The notes under the pieces were generated by a model. The model was not told where the DNA came from. It saw only the letters and a list, made by a program, of their open reading frames with translations, and did no database searches. Shown here piece after piece: positions 9,498-20,975 of a stretch of 64,000 bases of DNA. Position numbers and translations under genes: made by a program. Within the stretch, counting starts at the first letter, position 1, and each line of letters starts with the position of its first letter. This DNA comes from Cryobacterium glaciale (GTDB taxonomy: Bacteria; Actinomycetota; Actinomycetes; Actinomycetales; Microbacteriaceae), in the NCBI RefSeq assembly GCF_004402535.1, contig NZ_SOEY01000030.1, forward strand, positions 219,801 to 283,800. Direction: 5' to 3'.

Positions 9498-10193
9498 ATG
9501 CAGCCCGACCGTTCCCCCCTCGATCTGGAACGCCTCGCTGCCGCCGCCCGGGGGCGCCCGCGCCTCCGCGTCGGCGTCGGCGCGGCCGTCGTGCTGTTGT
9601 TATTGGCCCTCGTCGTGGCCGTCATAGTGTCGGCCATCGGCCAGCAGGCCGCGCAGCGCATGGTGGGGTCAGGAGCAGTTTCCCTTCCCTCCGGCAGCAC
9701 TCCAGCAGACCCGTTTGATGCGGGAGCGAGCGCAGCGCCAGGCGTCGACGCTGGCGCCATCATCTTCGTGCACGTACTCGGGGCGGTCACGCGGCCCGGA
9801 CTCTTCGAGCTGCACGACGGCGCCCGGGTCATGGATGCGGTTGCCGCCGCGGGCGGGCTGACCGCCGACGCCGATCCCGCCGGGGTGAACCTGGCCCGCA
9901 TCCTCAGCGACGGCGAACAATTCTATGTTCCCCGCCAGGGCGAGGTGCCGCCGGGAATCCCTGCAGCGGCCTCCGGCTCTGCGGGAGCGAACGCCCCCGC
10001 AGCCAAGGTCAACCTCAACACCGCCACGGTGGCCGACCTGGATTCCCTGCCCCGCATCGGCCCGACGATGGCGCAGCGCATCATCGACTTTCGCACGACG
10101 AACGGCCGGTTCGCCAGTGTCGACGGGTTGCGTGACGTCACCGGGATCGGTGACAAAACGTTCGAGGCGCTCAAAGACCTCATCACGGTATGA
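9498..10193 (+). CDS. comEA: ComEA-type competence DNA-binding protein
   Basis: Membrane-anchored DNA receptor of the natural-transformation machinery. The 231-residue protein has one N-terminal transmembrane helix (about residues 28-47), an SLBB-type domain (about 88-140, beginning IIFVHVLGAVTRPG) and a C-terminal pair of helix-hairpin-helix motifs (from about 170: VNLNTATVADLDSLPRIG, then GLRDVTGIGDKT). It overlaps comEC by 4 bases (ATGA), the usual comEA-comEC arrangement. Whether the organism is naturally competent cannot be told from the window. Confidence 0.92.
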   Translation: MQPDRSPLDLERLAAAARGRPRLRVGVGAAVVLLLLALVVAVIVSAIGQQAAQRMVGSGAVSLPSGSTPADPFDAGASAAPGVDAGAIIFVHVLGAVTRPGLFELHDGARVMDAVAAAGGLTADADPAGVNLARILSDGEQFYVPRQGEVPPGIPAAASGSAGANAPAAKVNLNTATVADLDSLPRIGPTMAQRIIDFRTTNGRFASVDGLRDVTGIGDKTFEALKDLITV

Positions 10194-12643
10194 GCCTCGA
10201 CCTGCGGCTCGCGCTCCCGGCACTGGGCGTCTGGCTGACCGCCGGCCTGCTGATCGCAGCGCCGGAGGGGGCCGGGGCCGTCGCCGTGTCCTTGTGGCTG
10301 CTGGCCGGCGGGTGCCTGGCCCTGTTCGTCCTGAGCAGGATGCCGCGACGCAATCCGTGGCCGAGAGCGACGTCCGCTGCGCGCTGGCAGAAGCTGGGCG
10401 GCAGCGTCGTGCTCTGCTGCGCCGGCGCCGCCCTCGTGGCCACCGCCGTCGGCGTCTGGGCGCCGCTGCGTCTGCCGCTCGAGGTGCGTGGTGCCTCCGA
10501 ATCGCACGCAACGGTCACGGCCACCGTCACCGTGTGGTCGGTTCCGGTCGCCGCGAAGGCATTCATCGGCAGTGGCACCTCGGGACGGGTGCGCTATCGG
10601 GCCACCCTGACCCAGTTCGACAGGCGTGGCGAGACGGCAAACGTCGCCAGCGCGGTGGTGGTCTTCGCCGAAGAGGCCAGGGACGGCAGCGAACCCGAGA
10701 TCGGATCGAGTCTGCAGATGCGCGGCACGTTGCGCCTGACCGAACCGGGTGATGCGGCGGTCGCACTACTCTTCGCCACCGAAGCGGCTCGCAGCGTTGC
10801 TCCACCCCCGTGGTGGCTGCAATGGGCGAACGAACTGCGCGCTCGCTTCACCACCGCCGCAACGGATCTCGCCGGCGACGGGGGAGACCTGCTGCCCGGA
10901 CTGGCCATCGGCGACACGAGCGCGGTGAATCCCGCCCTCGACTCCGCCATGAAGACCAGCTCCCTGAGCCACCTGACCGCCGTGTCTGGAGCCAACTGCG
11001 CGATCGTCATCGCGGCGATCATGCTGCTCGGCGGCTATCTCCGGCTGCGTCGCTCCTGGCGCATCGTGCTGTCGCTCCTGACGCTGCTCGGCTTCACCGT
11101 TCTGGTCACGCCGGAACCGAGCGTGCTGCGCTCGGCGGTCATGGCCACCCTCACCCTGGTGTCGATCGGCACCGGCCGCCCCGGACGCGGTGTGCCCACC
11201 CTGCTCTTCGTCGTGATCGGCCTGCTGGTGACCGATCCCTGGCTGGCCCGCAACTATGGTTTTGCCCTGTCGGTGCTCGCGACGGCCGGGCTCCTCGTGC
11301 TCGCCGGCCCGCTGACCCGCGTGCTCGCCCAGTGGATGCCGACGGCCCTCGCCGCGATCATCGCCATTCCTCTGGCCGCCCAGCTGGCCTGCCAGCCGGT
11401 GCTCATCCTGCTGAACCCCAGCCTGCCGCTCTACGGAGTACCGGCCAATATCCTGGCCGGGCCCGCCGCGCCGATTGCGACGGTGGTCGGGCTGGTCGCC
11501 TGCCTGACCCTGCCGCTCCTCCCCGGCGTGGCGGCGGTGCTGCTTGCCCTGGCCTGGCTGCCGTCCGCCTGGATCGCCGCCGTCGCGCAGGGGGTGTCCC
11601 TGCTGCCCGGTACCCGGTTGCCCTGGCCGGGCGGTGCACCGGGGGTGCTGCTGCTCGTGCTCGTGACCGTCCTCACGCTCGTCGTCGTGCTGCGCGGCCC
11701 ATCGGCCCGGCCGGCTCGGTGGCCCGCCGCGGTGCTCGCCGTGCTCCTCGTCGGTCTGGGGGGATACGCCGGGTCCCTCATTGGCACGGGAATCGGCCGG
11801 GTCGCCTCGTTTCCGCCCGACTGGCAGATCGCGGCCTGCGACATCGGGCAGGGTGACGCCGTCGTGGTGCGGGACGGCGACCAGTACGCTCTCGTCGACG
11901 TGGGGCCGGACCCGCAGCTGCTCGCCGCCTGCCTCGCCGTGCTCGGCATCTCCCGGGTCGACCTGCTCGTGCTCACCCACTACGACCTCGACCACATCGG
12001 CGGGGTCGATGCCGTCATCGGCAAGGTCGACACGGCGCTGGTCGGGGCGCCGGAGAACGCCCAGGACAAGCTCCTGCACGAGCGGCTGCTGGCCGGCGGA
12101 GCGGCCGTGCGCCAGGCCGCGAGCGGCGATGCCGGCACGCTCGGCGGTCTGCGCTGGAACATCCTCTGGCCGGTTCGCGGTGCGACGACGATGCAGGTGG
12201 GCAACCCGGGAAGTATCACGATCCTGTTCGACGGGCGGGGCATCCGCTCGATCTTTCTAGGCGATCTCGGTGAGCAATCGCAGGATGCCCTGCTGCGGGC
12301 GTCGCCGCCCGGTCGGGTGGACGTGGTGAAGGTCGCGCACCACGGCTCGGCCGACCAGAGCCCGAAACTCTACGCTGAGCTGCGGGCGCGGGTCGGGCTG
12401 ATTTCGGTCGGCGCCGCGAACACCTACGGGCATCCCACCGACACGCTGCTAAACACTCTCGCAGGGGTAGGAACACTGGCGGTGCGCACCGACCGGGAGG
12501 GTATGGCCGTCGTCGCGCCGGGCGCCGACGGCACGCTCGTGCTGTGGACCGAGAAGGTCGGCGACCGCGATCCCCCCGCCATTCCCACACCCCCGCAGAC
12601 CGTGGCACCGGATGCTGCCGGCCGGGTCAGCGGTGCGGGTTAG
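10190..12643 (+). CDS. comEC: ComEC/Rec2 family competence channel protein
   Basis: Putative inner-membrane channel for single-stranded DNA during transformation. The 817-residue protein has N-terminal hydrophobic helices and a DUF4131-like region, then the Competence domain with HLTAVSGANCAIV (about residues 260-272) and many helices. It ends in a metallo-beta-lactamase-like domain with DIGQGDAVVV, LTHYDLDHIGG (about 594-604) and VAHHGSADQS (about 713-722), the proposed nuclease part. It is translationally coupled to comEA and followed by holA, a conserved actinobacterial order. Confidence 0.92.
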   Translation: MSLDLRLALPALGVWLTAGLLIAAPEGAGAVAVSLWLLAGGCLALFVLSRMPRRNPWPRATSAARWQKLGGSVVLCCAGAALVATAVGVWAPLRLPLEVRGASESHATVTATVTVWSVPVAAKAFIGSGTSGRVRYRATLTQFDRRGETANVASAVVVFAEEARDGSEPEIGSSLQMRGTLRLTEPGDAAVALLFATEAARSVAPPPWWLQWANELRARFTTAATDLAGDGGDLLPGLAIGDTSAVNPALDSAMKTSSLSHLTAVSGANCAIVIAAIMLLGGYLRLRRSWRIVLSLLTLLGFTVLVTPEPSVLRSAVMATLTLVSIGTGRPGRGVPTLLFVVIGLLVTDPWLARNYGFALSVLATAGLLVLAGPLTRVLAQWMPTALAAIIAIPLAAQLACQPVLILLNPSLPLYGVPANILAGPAAPIATVVGLVACLTLPLLPGVAAVLLALAWLPSAWIAAVAQGVSLLPGTRLPWPGGAPGVLLLVLVTVLTLVVVLRGPSARPARWPAAVLAVLLVGLGGYAGSLIGTGIGRVASFPPDWQIAACDIGQGDAVVVRDGDQYALVDVGPDPQLLAACLAVLGISRVDLLVLTHYDLDHIGGVDAVIGKVDTALVGAPENAQDKLLHERLLAGGAAVRQAASGDAGTLGGLRWNILWPVRGATTMQVGNPGSITILFDGRGIRSIFLGDLGEQSQDALLRASPPGRVDVVKVAHHGSADQSPKLYAELRARVGLISVGAANTYGHPTDTLLNTLAGVGTLAVRTDREGMAVVAPGADGTLVLWTEKVGDRDPPAIPTPPQTVAPDAAGRVSGAG

Positions 12644-12680
12644 GCTTGATCGACCCCGCACCAACCTCGAGGAGAGCGCC

Positions 12681-13736
12681 TTGGCCGCACGACCCGCCAC
12701 CACCGGTTCCCGGGCCGGCAAGGCTGCACCCGCCCGAACGAATAAGGGCACCGTCATTCCCCAGCTCGGCTGGCACCAGGTGCGCCCGGCGCCGATCGTG
12801 CTCGTCTCGGGGACGGAAACCTTCCTCGCCGAACGCGCCATTCGCCAGTTGCGCGACTTTCTCAAGTTGGAAGACCCGAGCCTCGAGATCAGCGATGTGC
12901 AGGCCGACAGCTACGCCCCCGGCGAACTGCTGACCCTCGCGAGCCCGTCGCTGTTCGGGGAGCCGCGCCTGATCCGGGTCAGTAACGTCGAGAAATGCAG
13001 CGACACATTTCTGGTGGAGGCGCTCGACTACCTCGAGAACCCCGCCGAGGACACCTACGTCGTGTTGCGACACGGCGGGGGAGTGCGCGGCAAGAAGCTG
13101 CTCGACACGATCCGCAGCGGTCTCGGCGGCGCCATCGAAATCGTCTGCACCGAACTGAAGAAAGACACCGAGAAGTACGAATTCGCCGCCAATGAGTTCA
13201 AGGCGGCTGGCAAACGTGTCACGGCCAGCGCCCTGCGCCAGCTCGTCGCCGCGTTCTCCGACGATCTGGCCGAACTCTCCGCCGCCTGCCAGCAGCTCAT
13301 CGCCGACGCGACGAGCGAGGTCACCGAGACCACGGTCGACCGCTACTACGGCGGTCGGGTCGAGACCAATGCGTTCAAGGTCGCCGACTGGGCCATCGCC
13401 GGCCGTAACGGCGAGGCATTGATCACCCTCCGCCATGCCCTCAGCTCCGGCGCCGACCCGGTGCCGATCGTCGCGGCGTTCGCCGTGAAGATTCGCACCA
13501 TGGCCAAGGTGTTCGGGGCCCGGGGCGGTTCAGCCCAGCTCGGCGCCCAATTCGGGCTGGCCCCATGGCAGGTGGAACGCGCCCAGAAAGACCTCCGCGG
13601 TTGGAGCGACGAAGGCCTCGCCCGCTGCATCCTGATGCTCGCCGAGACGGATGCCGCCGTCAAAGGCGCGGGCCGCGACCCGGTCTTCGCGCTCGAGCGT
13701 CTGATCGGCGTCATCGCCCGGCGCGGCGAGCAGTAG
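12681..13736 (+). CDS. holA: DNA polymerase III subunit delta (HolA)
   Basis: Clamp-loader delta subunit, which opens the beta sliding clamp. The protein is 351 residues from the TTG at 12681. That start is chosen because GAGGAGA stands directly upstream; the in-frame ATG at 12612 lies inside comEC. Family features are the IVLVSGTETFLAERAIRQLRD segment near the start, the SLFGEPRLIRVSNVE stretch, and the C-terminal helical domain (NAFKVADWAIAGR, LAPWQVERA). The window contains rpsT on the other strand nearby, as in most actinobacteria. Confidence 0.9.
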   Translation: MAARPATTGSRAGKAAPARTNKGTVIPQLGWHQVRPAPIVLVSGTETFLAERAIRQLRDFLKLEDPSLEISDVQADSYAPGELLTLASPSLFGEPRLIRVSNVEKCSDTFLVEALDYLENPAEDTYVVLRHGGGVRGKKLLDTIRSGLGGAIEIVCTELKKDTEKYEFAANEFKAAGKRVTASALRQLVAAFSDDLAELSAACQQLIADATSEVTETTVDRYYGGRVETNAFKVADWAIAGRNGEALITLRHALSSGADPVPIVAAFAVKIRTMAKVFGARGGSAQLGAQFGLAPWQVERAQKDLRGWSDEGLARCILMLAETDAAVKGAGRDPVFALERLIGVIARRGEQ

Positions 13737-13750
13737 CCCGAACCAGAGGG

Positions 13751-14410
13751 TCAGCGGTCGCCGGCGTCCGCGACCGTAATGGTGGAGCGGTTCAGGTAGA
13801 GCCAGACTCCATTCTGAAAGCTCGGGTTGCCGCAGACCCGACTGGCCACCCACACCGGCAGCAAGGTCGTCGAAGCGGCCAGGTCGCCCGACTTGGCCAG
13901 GGCCTCGAACGCGGAGGGCAGGCTCGGGCAGAATTCGAGCTGTACCCGGCCGGTGATGTCGGAGAATTGCACCGACACCGGTCGCTCAGCCGGCGGCACC
14001 AGAACACGCAGGGCCCCGAGCCCGGCGATGGCGAGCAGGGCCGCGATGGCGAACACCGCTCCGACTGCCGACAGCGAGCGGATGCGCCGAATCGTTCGCG
14101 CAGACCGGTCGGCCTCGAGATCGCCGGCACTCGGGTGAGCAGCAGTGCGGGTTTCGGGGTGGCGGCGCGCCGTAGCCACTGCTGCCGCGAGGTAGAAAGT
14201 GATTCCACTGAGAAACAGTACGAGCGCGACCAATGCCACCAGCCGCTGGTCTTGCGGGGTGACCGACACCCCGTCGCCGGCGTTGAGCGCCAGCCACCCG
14301 GCGACGGCCAGCGCACCGGCGCTCAGCAATGCGGCGAGAAAACGAGCGTGTACGCGACGATGCGGGCCGCTGGCGTCGGGGACAGAACTAACCGGTGGGG
14401 TGCTCTTCAC
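13751..14410 (-). CDS. Hypothetical membrane protein
   Basis: No family recognised. The 219-residue product has a Ser/Pro-rich cytoplasmic start and hydrophobic segments at about residues 24-43, 58-78 and 113-135. A C-terminal part of about 80 residues has two cysteines (FCPSLPSAF and SRVCGNPSF) that could form an extracytoplasmic disulfide. It sits 14 bases from the convergent holA stop and downstream of the rpsT terminator. Codon use matches the neighbours, so it appears to be a real lineage-specific gene. Confidence 0.65.
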   Translation of the reverse strand: MKSTPPVSSVPDASGPHRRVHARFLAALLSAGALAVAGWLALNAGDGVSVTPQDQRLVALVALVLFLSGITFYLAAAVATARRHPETRTAAHPSAGDLEADRSARTIRRIRSLSAVGAVFAIAALLAIAGLGALRVLVPPAERPVSVQFSDITGRVQLEFCPSLPSAFEALAKSGDLAASTTLLPVWVASRVCGNPSFQNGVWLYLNRSTITVADAGDR

Positions 14411-14483
14411 GGCGTCAGTCTAATGGGGCGATCGGCTCCGCCACCCTCCCCGCAGATTTATCCGCTGCCGGCGGGCAGGAACC

Positions 14484-14516
14484 AGAAAACCCCCACCGGA
14501 AGGGCGGGGGTTTTCT
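14484..14516 (-). terminator. Rho-independent terminator of rpsT
   Basis: An 11-bp perfect stem (AGAAAACCCCC at 14484-14494 with GGGGGTTTTCT at 14506-14516) with an 11-base loop lies about 90 bases past the rpsT stop. The A/T flanks give a T-run on either strand, so it could work in both directions. Confidence 0.88.
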
Positions 14517-14604
14517 GTGCTCGCGGTGCGGCATCCGCTCTCACGAGACGATGCGGTCACTCAGCGTGCGGGTGGAGCCAGAATGGATCAGACGAGGGCG
14601 ACGA

Positions 14605-14868
14605 TCAGACCAGTGCGCCGACAGCCTTCGCGATGGCTGACTTCTTGTTCGCAGCCTGGTTCTGGTGGATGACACCCTTGCTGACGGCCTTGTCGAGCTT
14701 CTTGGAAGCAAAGGCGAGACCGACGACGGCCTTGTCCTTGTCGCCAGCGGCAATCGCGGTACGAGTCGCGCGAATCGCGGACTTGAACTCGCTCTTGACG
14801 GCCTTGTTGCGCTCCTGGGCCTTCTTGTTGGTGCCAATTCGCTTGATCTGCGACTTGATATTTGCCAC
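14605..14868 (-). CDS. rpsT: 30S ribosomal protein S20
   Basis: Binds the 5' domain of 16S rRNA in the small subunit. The 87-residue basic protein has the S20 start (V)[17 protein letters not shown] and the C-terminal [18 protein letters not shown] motif. The GTG at 14868 is chosen because S20 proteins begin with MANIKSQ; the open frame extends upstream to 14991 without homology. A strong terminator follows. Confidence 0.96.
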   Translation of the reverse strand: MANIKSQIKRIGTNKKAQERNKAVKSEFKSAIRATRTAIAAGDKDKAVVGLAFASKKLDKAVSKGVIHQNQAANKKSAIAKAVGALV

Positions 14869-15099
14869 GTTTTTTACGCTTTCGTTAGGTTCTAGTACGG
14901 ACAGCCGCTCAGCGGGTAGAGGGCGCTTCTGCGGCGAAAATCGTGCGGGGTGGGACCCAACACGCAAGCCAACCACTAACGCTACCAGCAATTGCCCTCA
15001 CCCCAAAACTGGCCCGCGCCCGTTGAGTGGATGCTCGCCCCCTCGTTCACACAGTTGCGCCGGTGGATGGATGACCGCGCCCACGCCGATGCCGCGACC

Positions 15100-15828
15100 T
15101 CACCCGGCGCGCGACACCCGGTCAGCGATCCGCAGCAGGATCGTCGTGAAGCGCTCGGGCTGGGCCAGACTCGACAGGTGGGTCGCCCCCGGCACGACGA
15201 TGACCTGGCCGTTGCGGCAGGCGGCCAGAAAGCGCCGCTCGTTCAGCCGAAAGTGATCGAGGGCGCCGTTGACCAGCCAGGCCCGGCCCGGATAGGCGGC
15301 GAGGCTCGCCAGGGGAGTCAGCGTCGACGTCGCGCGGAGTCCGGAATCCATCACGTCGAGCGCGGCGCCGCCGGCGAGCACATCGCGCGCGCCCGCAGCA
15401 GGCAGGAGCAGGCGCGCCAGGGTCTCGTGCAGCCAGAGTCCTCGGTCGGGCAGACGGTGAATGGTCCGGGCCAGCAGCCGATACCCCTCGAGGAGCACGC
15501 CCCGCGGTTCGGCGCTGCACCCCGCGGCGACGAGCCCGGCCACCCGGTCCGGGTGCTCGGCGGCGTAGGCCACGGCGTAATAGCCGCCGAGCGAGAGTCC
15601 GACCAGCAGCACCCGACCGCCGAGGACCGCCACCCCGTCGTCGATGGCGGCGAGCGCGGCCGGCACCGTGAACGGCTCCTTCAGGCGCTTGCCGTGGCCG
15701 GGCAGATCGATCGCGAGCACCGGGTACCCGGCGGCACGCAGCGTCTCCTCCTGAAAGCGCCACATCGTCGCCGAAGCGCGAATGCCGTGCACCAAAAGAA
15801 CGGGCACGCGAGCCGCAGGAGTCTCCAT
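15100..15828 (-). CDS. Alpha/beta hydrolase
   Basis: A 242-residue alpha/beta-hydrolase of unknown substrate. It shows the oxyanion-side LLVHGIRAS, the lid-proximal DLPGHGKR, the nucleophile elbow GLSLGG (Ser about residue 79), a likely acid in [10 protein letters not shown], and the catalytic His in PGATHLSSL, all in the expected order. The ATG at 15828 begins [15 protein letters not shown]; an ATG at 15852 is the alternative. The gene is divergent from lepA, and the 282 bases between them contain no recognisable element. Confidence 0.85.
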   Translation of the reverse strand: METPAARVPVLLVHGIRASATMWRFQEETLRAAGYPVLAIDLPGHGKRLKEPFTVPAALAAIDDGVAVLGGRVLLVGLSLGGYYAVAYAAEHPDRVAGLVAAGCSAEPRGVLLEGYRLLARTIHRLPDRGLWLHETLARLLLPAAGARDVLAGGAALDVMDSGLRATSTLTPLASLAAYPGRAWLVNGALDHFRLNERRFLAACRNGQVIVVPGATHLSSLAQPERFTTILLRIADRVSRAG

Positions 15829-16110
15829 GCCCGTGAGCCTAGCCAGCCGCACCCGGCGCAGGCTGACCGTCGGGCGAGGCTGACCGTTGTGCTTGCCGCC
15901 GCGCCGGCGTGCGCGACACGATCAGACTCCGGCGTGGTTTCGAGCCGCCATCGGCTCATACGTCGAGGTCGGCGCCGAGTTCGGCTGCCGCACAGGTCTC
16001 CGTTCCCGACGACTGCCATCTCCTTGCCGGATGTATCGGACGCGCCTGCTGCCCGTGGCGCCAGGCTGCGGACCGCCAACCCGCACCGAGCATGGAAGAA
16101 TGGACGGACT

Positions 16111-17961
<1,851 letters not shown>

Positions 17962-17966
17962 AGCGG

Positions 17967-18617
17967 ATGCGCAGGGCCACCTTCACCGACGCCGCCGTCA
18001 GCTACGCTGCCATCGGCGGCACGCTCGCGCCCGACCTGATGAGCTACCCGCCCAAGGGCTACCGCCCGCTGGAGCAGAGCGTCCGGCTCGGTAGTTCCCA
18101 GGAACGCTTCGAAGCGGCCACCAAGTTGCTGATGACCTGGGGAATCCAGCGCGGCAGCGGCATGGAGGTGACCGACCTCGAAAACGGTACCGGCGTGCAG
18201 TACACGCCGGTGACCTTTCAACCGGACGGCACCCCGGCGGCCGGCCAGCAGCATCCGGTCAACGAGGCGACCTTCGCCGACGACGGCACCCCGTACATCG
18301 CGAACGGCATGACGGCGACCCTGAGAATGAAGGTCTGGCTGTTCCACGTGACCGCGCCGGTGCGCGTCGTCTACGTGATCGACGAGGCCGCCCGCATCGG
18401 TTTCGCCTACGGCACCATGGCCGGGCACCCGGAAAGTGGCGAGGAATCCTTTATCGTCGAACATCGGGAGGACGACTCGGTCTGGCTGACCATCCGCTCG
18501 TTCTCGCGGGCCAGCACCTGGTATTACCGCCTGGCCTGGCCGGTGCTGCGCTTTCAGCAGGCCAAGTTCACCAAGCTGTACCTGCGGGCCCTGCACCCCG
18601 TGGGTGCCATCAAATAA
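17967..18617 (+). CDS. DUF1990 family protein
   Basis: A 216-residue protein of the uncharacterised DUF1990 family, recognised from YPPKGYRPLEQSVRLG near the start, the central TAPVRVVYVIDEAARIGFAYGTMAGHPESGEESF block and the closing RFQQAKFTKLYLRAL. The function is unknown. It begins 5 bases after lepA and is followed 20 bases later by hemW, so it is probably cotranscribed with both. Its start codon lies inside one of the AGCGGATGC motif copies (17962-17970). Confidence 0.85.
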   Translation: MRRATFTDAAVSYAAIGGTLAPDLMSYPPKGYRPLEQSVRLGSSQERFEAATKLLMTWGIQRGSGMEVTDLENGTGVQYTPVTFQPDGTPAAGQQHPVNEATFADDGTPYIANGMTATLRMKVWLFHVTAPVRVVYVIDEAARIGFAYGTMAGHPESGEESFIVEHREDDSVWLTIRSFSRASTWYYRLAWPVLRFQQAKFTKLYLRALHPVGAIK

Positions 18618-18637
18618 AACGTACTGGAGCACCACCC

Positions 18638-19861
18638 ATGGCCGGACCCCACCCCGTCGGCGACCCCGCGCCCGACGACGGCCTCCTTCCCGCTTCGGCG
18701 GCCGTTGACGCTGCCGGCCGGGATTTCGGCGTTTACCTGCACGTGCCGTTCTGCCGGGTGCGGTGCGGCTACTGCGACTTCAATACCTACACCGCGACCG
18801 AACTGCGCGGCGTCAAACAGAGCGATTATGCCAGCCAGGCCGTGCTCGAGGTCGAGGCGGCTGCCCGCATCCTCAGCGCATCGGGAGTGTCAGACCGACC
18901 CGTGTCCACCGTGTTCTTCGGGGGTGGTACGCCGACGCTGCTGCCGGTGACCGACCTGACCCGCATGCTCGCCGCGGTGCGTGAGCAGTGGGGCCTGGCA
19001 GACTGCGCCGAGGTCACCACCGAGGCGAATCCCGATTCCGTCGACGCCGCCTACCTCGGCGCCCTGGCCGATGCCGGATTCACCCGGGTGTCGTTCGGCA
19101 TGCAGTCCGCCGTGCCGCACGTTCTCGCGACCCTCGAACGTACCCACGATCCGGACCGGGTGCCGCTCGTCGTGGAGTGGGCCCGCGCTGCCGGTCTAGA
19201 CGTGAGCCTCGACCTCATCTACGGCACGCCGGGGGAGGCCCTCGCCGACTGGCGCACGAGCCTCGAGCAGGCCCTCAGCCTGCAGCCGGACCACCTGAGC
19301 GCGTACTCGCTCATCGTCGAGGACGGCACCAAACTCGCCAGGCAGATTCGCCGTGGCGAGATCGCCCCGACCGATGACGACCAGCAGGCCGACTTCTACG
19401 AACTCGCCGACGAACTGCTCGCCGCCGCCGGCTACGACTGGTACGAGGTCAGCAATTGGGCCACGAGTGACGCGCACCGGTCCCGGCACAACCTCGCCTA
19501 CTGGACCGGCCAGGATTGGTGGGGCGTCGGCCCCGGTGCGCACAGCCACGTCGGTGGGGTGCGCTGGTGGAACGTCAAACATCCGGCCGCCTACGCCGAA
19601 CGGATGCTGTCCGGCCTCTCCCCGGCCGCCGGCCGCGAAACGCTCGACGCGCCGACTCGTGAGCTCGAGAGAATCCTGTTGCAGAGCCGCATCCGCACCG
19701 GCATTCCGGTCGCGTCGCTGTCGGCGGCGGGCCGCCGAGAGGTCGCCGGGCTCATCGCCGACGAGCTCGTCAGTGCCAAAGCCGCCCTCGCCGGGACAAT
19801 CGAATTGACCCTGCGCGGACGGCTTCTCGCCGATGCCGTGGTGCGGCGGCTCAGCGACTAG
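18638..19861 (+). CDS. hemW: Radical SAM haem chaperone HemW
   Basis: HemW-type radical SAM protein, formerly annotated as oxygen-independent coproporphyrinogen oxidase-like and thought to insert haem into respiratory enzymes. The 407-residue protein has CxxxCxxC at Cys39, Cys43 and Cys46 (within VPFCRVRCGYCDF), the GGGTPTLL SAM-binding segment, and the C-terminal HemW domain (WYEVSNWA, HNLAYW). The motif has no further Cys immediately after CxxxCxxC, consistent with HemW rather than HemN. It follows the lepA-DUF1990 unit. Confidence 0.92.
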   Translation: MAGPHPVGDPAPDDGLLPASAAVDAAGRDFGVYLHVPFCRVRCGYCDFNTYTATELRGVKQSDYASQAVLEVEAAARILSASGVSDRPVSTVFFGGGTPTLLPVTDLTRMLAAVREQWGLADCAEVTTEANPDSVDAAYLGALADAGFTRVSFGMQSAVPHVLATLERTHDPDRVPLVVEWARAAGLDVSLDLIYGTPGEALADWRTSLEQALSLQPDHLSAYSLIVEDGTKLARQIRRGEIAPTDDDQQADFYELADELLAAAGYDWYEVSNWATSDAHRSRHNLAYWTGQDWWGVGPGAHSHVGGVRWWNVKHPAAYAERMLSGLSPAAGRETLDAPTRELERILLQSRIRTGIPVASLSAAGRREVAGLIADELVSAKAALAGTIELTLRGRLLADAVVRRLSD

Positions 19862-19889
19862 AGCGTGGAGTTGCTGACCGGCAGCGGCC

Positions 19890-20261
19890 TCAGCTGACGA
19901 ACTTGATCGTGAGCGGGTAGCTGTAGCCTTCGCCGCGGTTGGCGGCCAGCGCAGCCAGGATCATGAACACGAGGGCGACGATGGCAAGCGGTGCATACAG
20001 GATGCCGCCGATGCCGATGGTGACGATGGTGATCGGAACGAGCACGGCCGCGTAGATGTAGTACGAAATCTGAAAGTTCAGGGCGGTCGCGGTGTGCGCG
20101 CGAATGAACGGGCCGCGATCGCGAAGCATGAGGTAGCCGATCAGGGCCGGCAGGAAGCTGAAGAGGATGCCGCCGACATGGATCAACGTCGCCCATAGTT
20201 TCTCGTCAGCCGGGCTCATCGGGTTGGTGGGGGTCGACTGGTACGGGTTCTGTTCAGACAT
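19890..20261 (-). CDS. DUF4870 domain membrane protein (paralogue 1)
   Basis: A 123-residue small membrane protein with a Pro/Ser/Thr-rich start and then DUF4870 features: WATLIHVGGILFSFLPALIGYLM, RAHTATALNFQISYYI and a final helix pair. The function is unknown. It is a paralogue of the gene at 20365 (same W-A-x-L-x-H-x-G-G-I-L-x-F-L-P-A-L-I block), and the two are in tandem with a long hairpin between them. Confidence 0.88.
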   Translation of the reverse strand: MSEQNPYQSTPTNPMSPADEKLWATLIHVGGILFSFLPALIGYLMLRDRGPFIRAHTATALNFQISYYIYAAVLVPITIVTIGIGGILYAPLAIVALVFMILAALAANRGEGYSYPLTIKFVS

Positions 20262-20283
20262 GGGGACCTCCTGGTTTACGCCC

Positions 20284-20311
20284 GGTCACTGGCACGGCGG
20301 TGCCAGTGACC
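20284..20311 (-). terminator. 12-bp perfect hairpin between DUF4870 paralogues
   Basis: GGTCACTGGCAC (20284-20295) pairs perfectly with GTGCCAGTGACC (20300-20311) across a GGCG loop. It lies downstream of the 20365 gene and 23 bases upstream of the 20261 start. No T-run follows, so it could be a terminator/attenuator or a binding palindrome. Confidence 0.5.
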
Positions 20312-20364
20312 TCCAGACTAATCGCCCCGCTGCCCACACGTCGCTGCGGGCTACTTGATCAGGC

Positions 20365-20865
20365 CTATTTAAGTAAACGCAGGGCGAACGGATACCGGTA
20401 GTTCTGGCCGTCCTTGGCCTTCAGAAAGCCCATAATCGATAAGATCACCCCGGCCACCCAGAGCAGCCAGGCCAGACCGATGAGCAGCCCGCCGATCCCG
20501 AAGGTGACGATCGCCAGGATGAACGAGGCCACATTGATCGCGACATATCCGATCAGCAGGGTGATCTGAAAGTTCAGCGCTTCCTTCGCCTCCGTGTTGG
20601 TGAAACGACCGCGATCCTTGAAGACCAGCCAGATGATCAGGGCCGGCAGAAAACTCAGGATGCCGCCGAGGTGCGCCAGCGAAGCCCACTGGCGATCGTC
20701 GGCCTCCGAGAGGGGAGCCGCAACGACGGGGGTGGCGTACGGGCCGCCGGCAGGTGGTTGTCCGTACTGCGGTTGGCCGTTCGGCGGTTGGCCATACTGT
20801 GGCTGACCGACATTCGGCTCATGGTAGTTGGGATCGCCGGGGGGTTGTGCCTGTGGATCGCTCAT
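20365..20865 (-). CDS. DUF4870 domain membrane protein (paralogue 2)
   Basis: A 166-residue protein with an N-terminal Pro/Gln/Tyr-rich low-complexity tail (repeating QPQYGQPP-like units, about residues 1-45). The DUF4870 core follows: WASLAHLGGILSFLPALIIWLVF, GRFTNTEAKEALNFQI and two more helices. The function is unknown; the tail resembles those of many actinobacterial membrane proteins. It is divergent from hrcA and lies upstream of its shorter paralogue. Confidence 0.88.
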   Translation of the reverse strand: MSDPQAQPPGDPNYHEPNVGQPQYGQPPNGQPQYGQPPAGGPYATPVVAAPLSEADDRQWASLAHLGGILSFLPALIIWLVFKDRGRFTNTEAKEALNFQITLLIGYVAINVASFILAIVTFGIGGLLIGLAWLLWVAGVILSIMGFLKAKDGQNYRYPFALRLLK

Positions 20866-20975
20866 AATCGTGCCTTTCGCTCAAAGCGGTGGGAGCCTAC
20901 AGCGGTAATTAAACGCTCGCTTCGGGATACTGGCAATGGGCGCGCTCAGCCGGAACTCTGCCGGTCGCGATAGAC

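Noticed and set aside
14992-16110. N-terminal extension of the lepA frame by over 370 residues
   Set aside because: The extension is antisense to the alpha/beta hydrolase gene and has no homology; LepA proteins begin close to [11 protein letters not shown].
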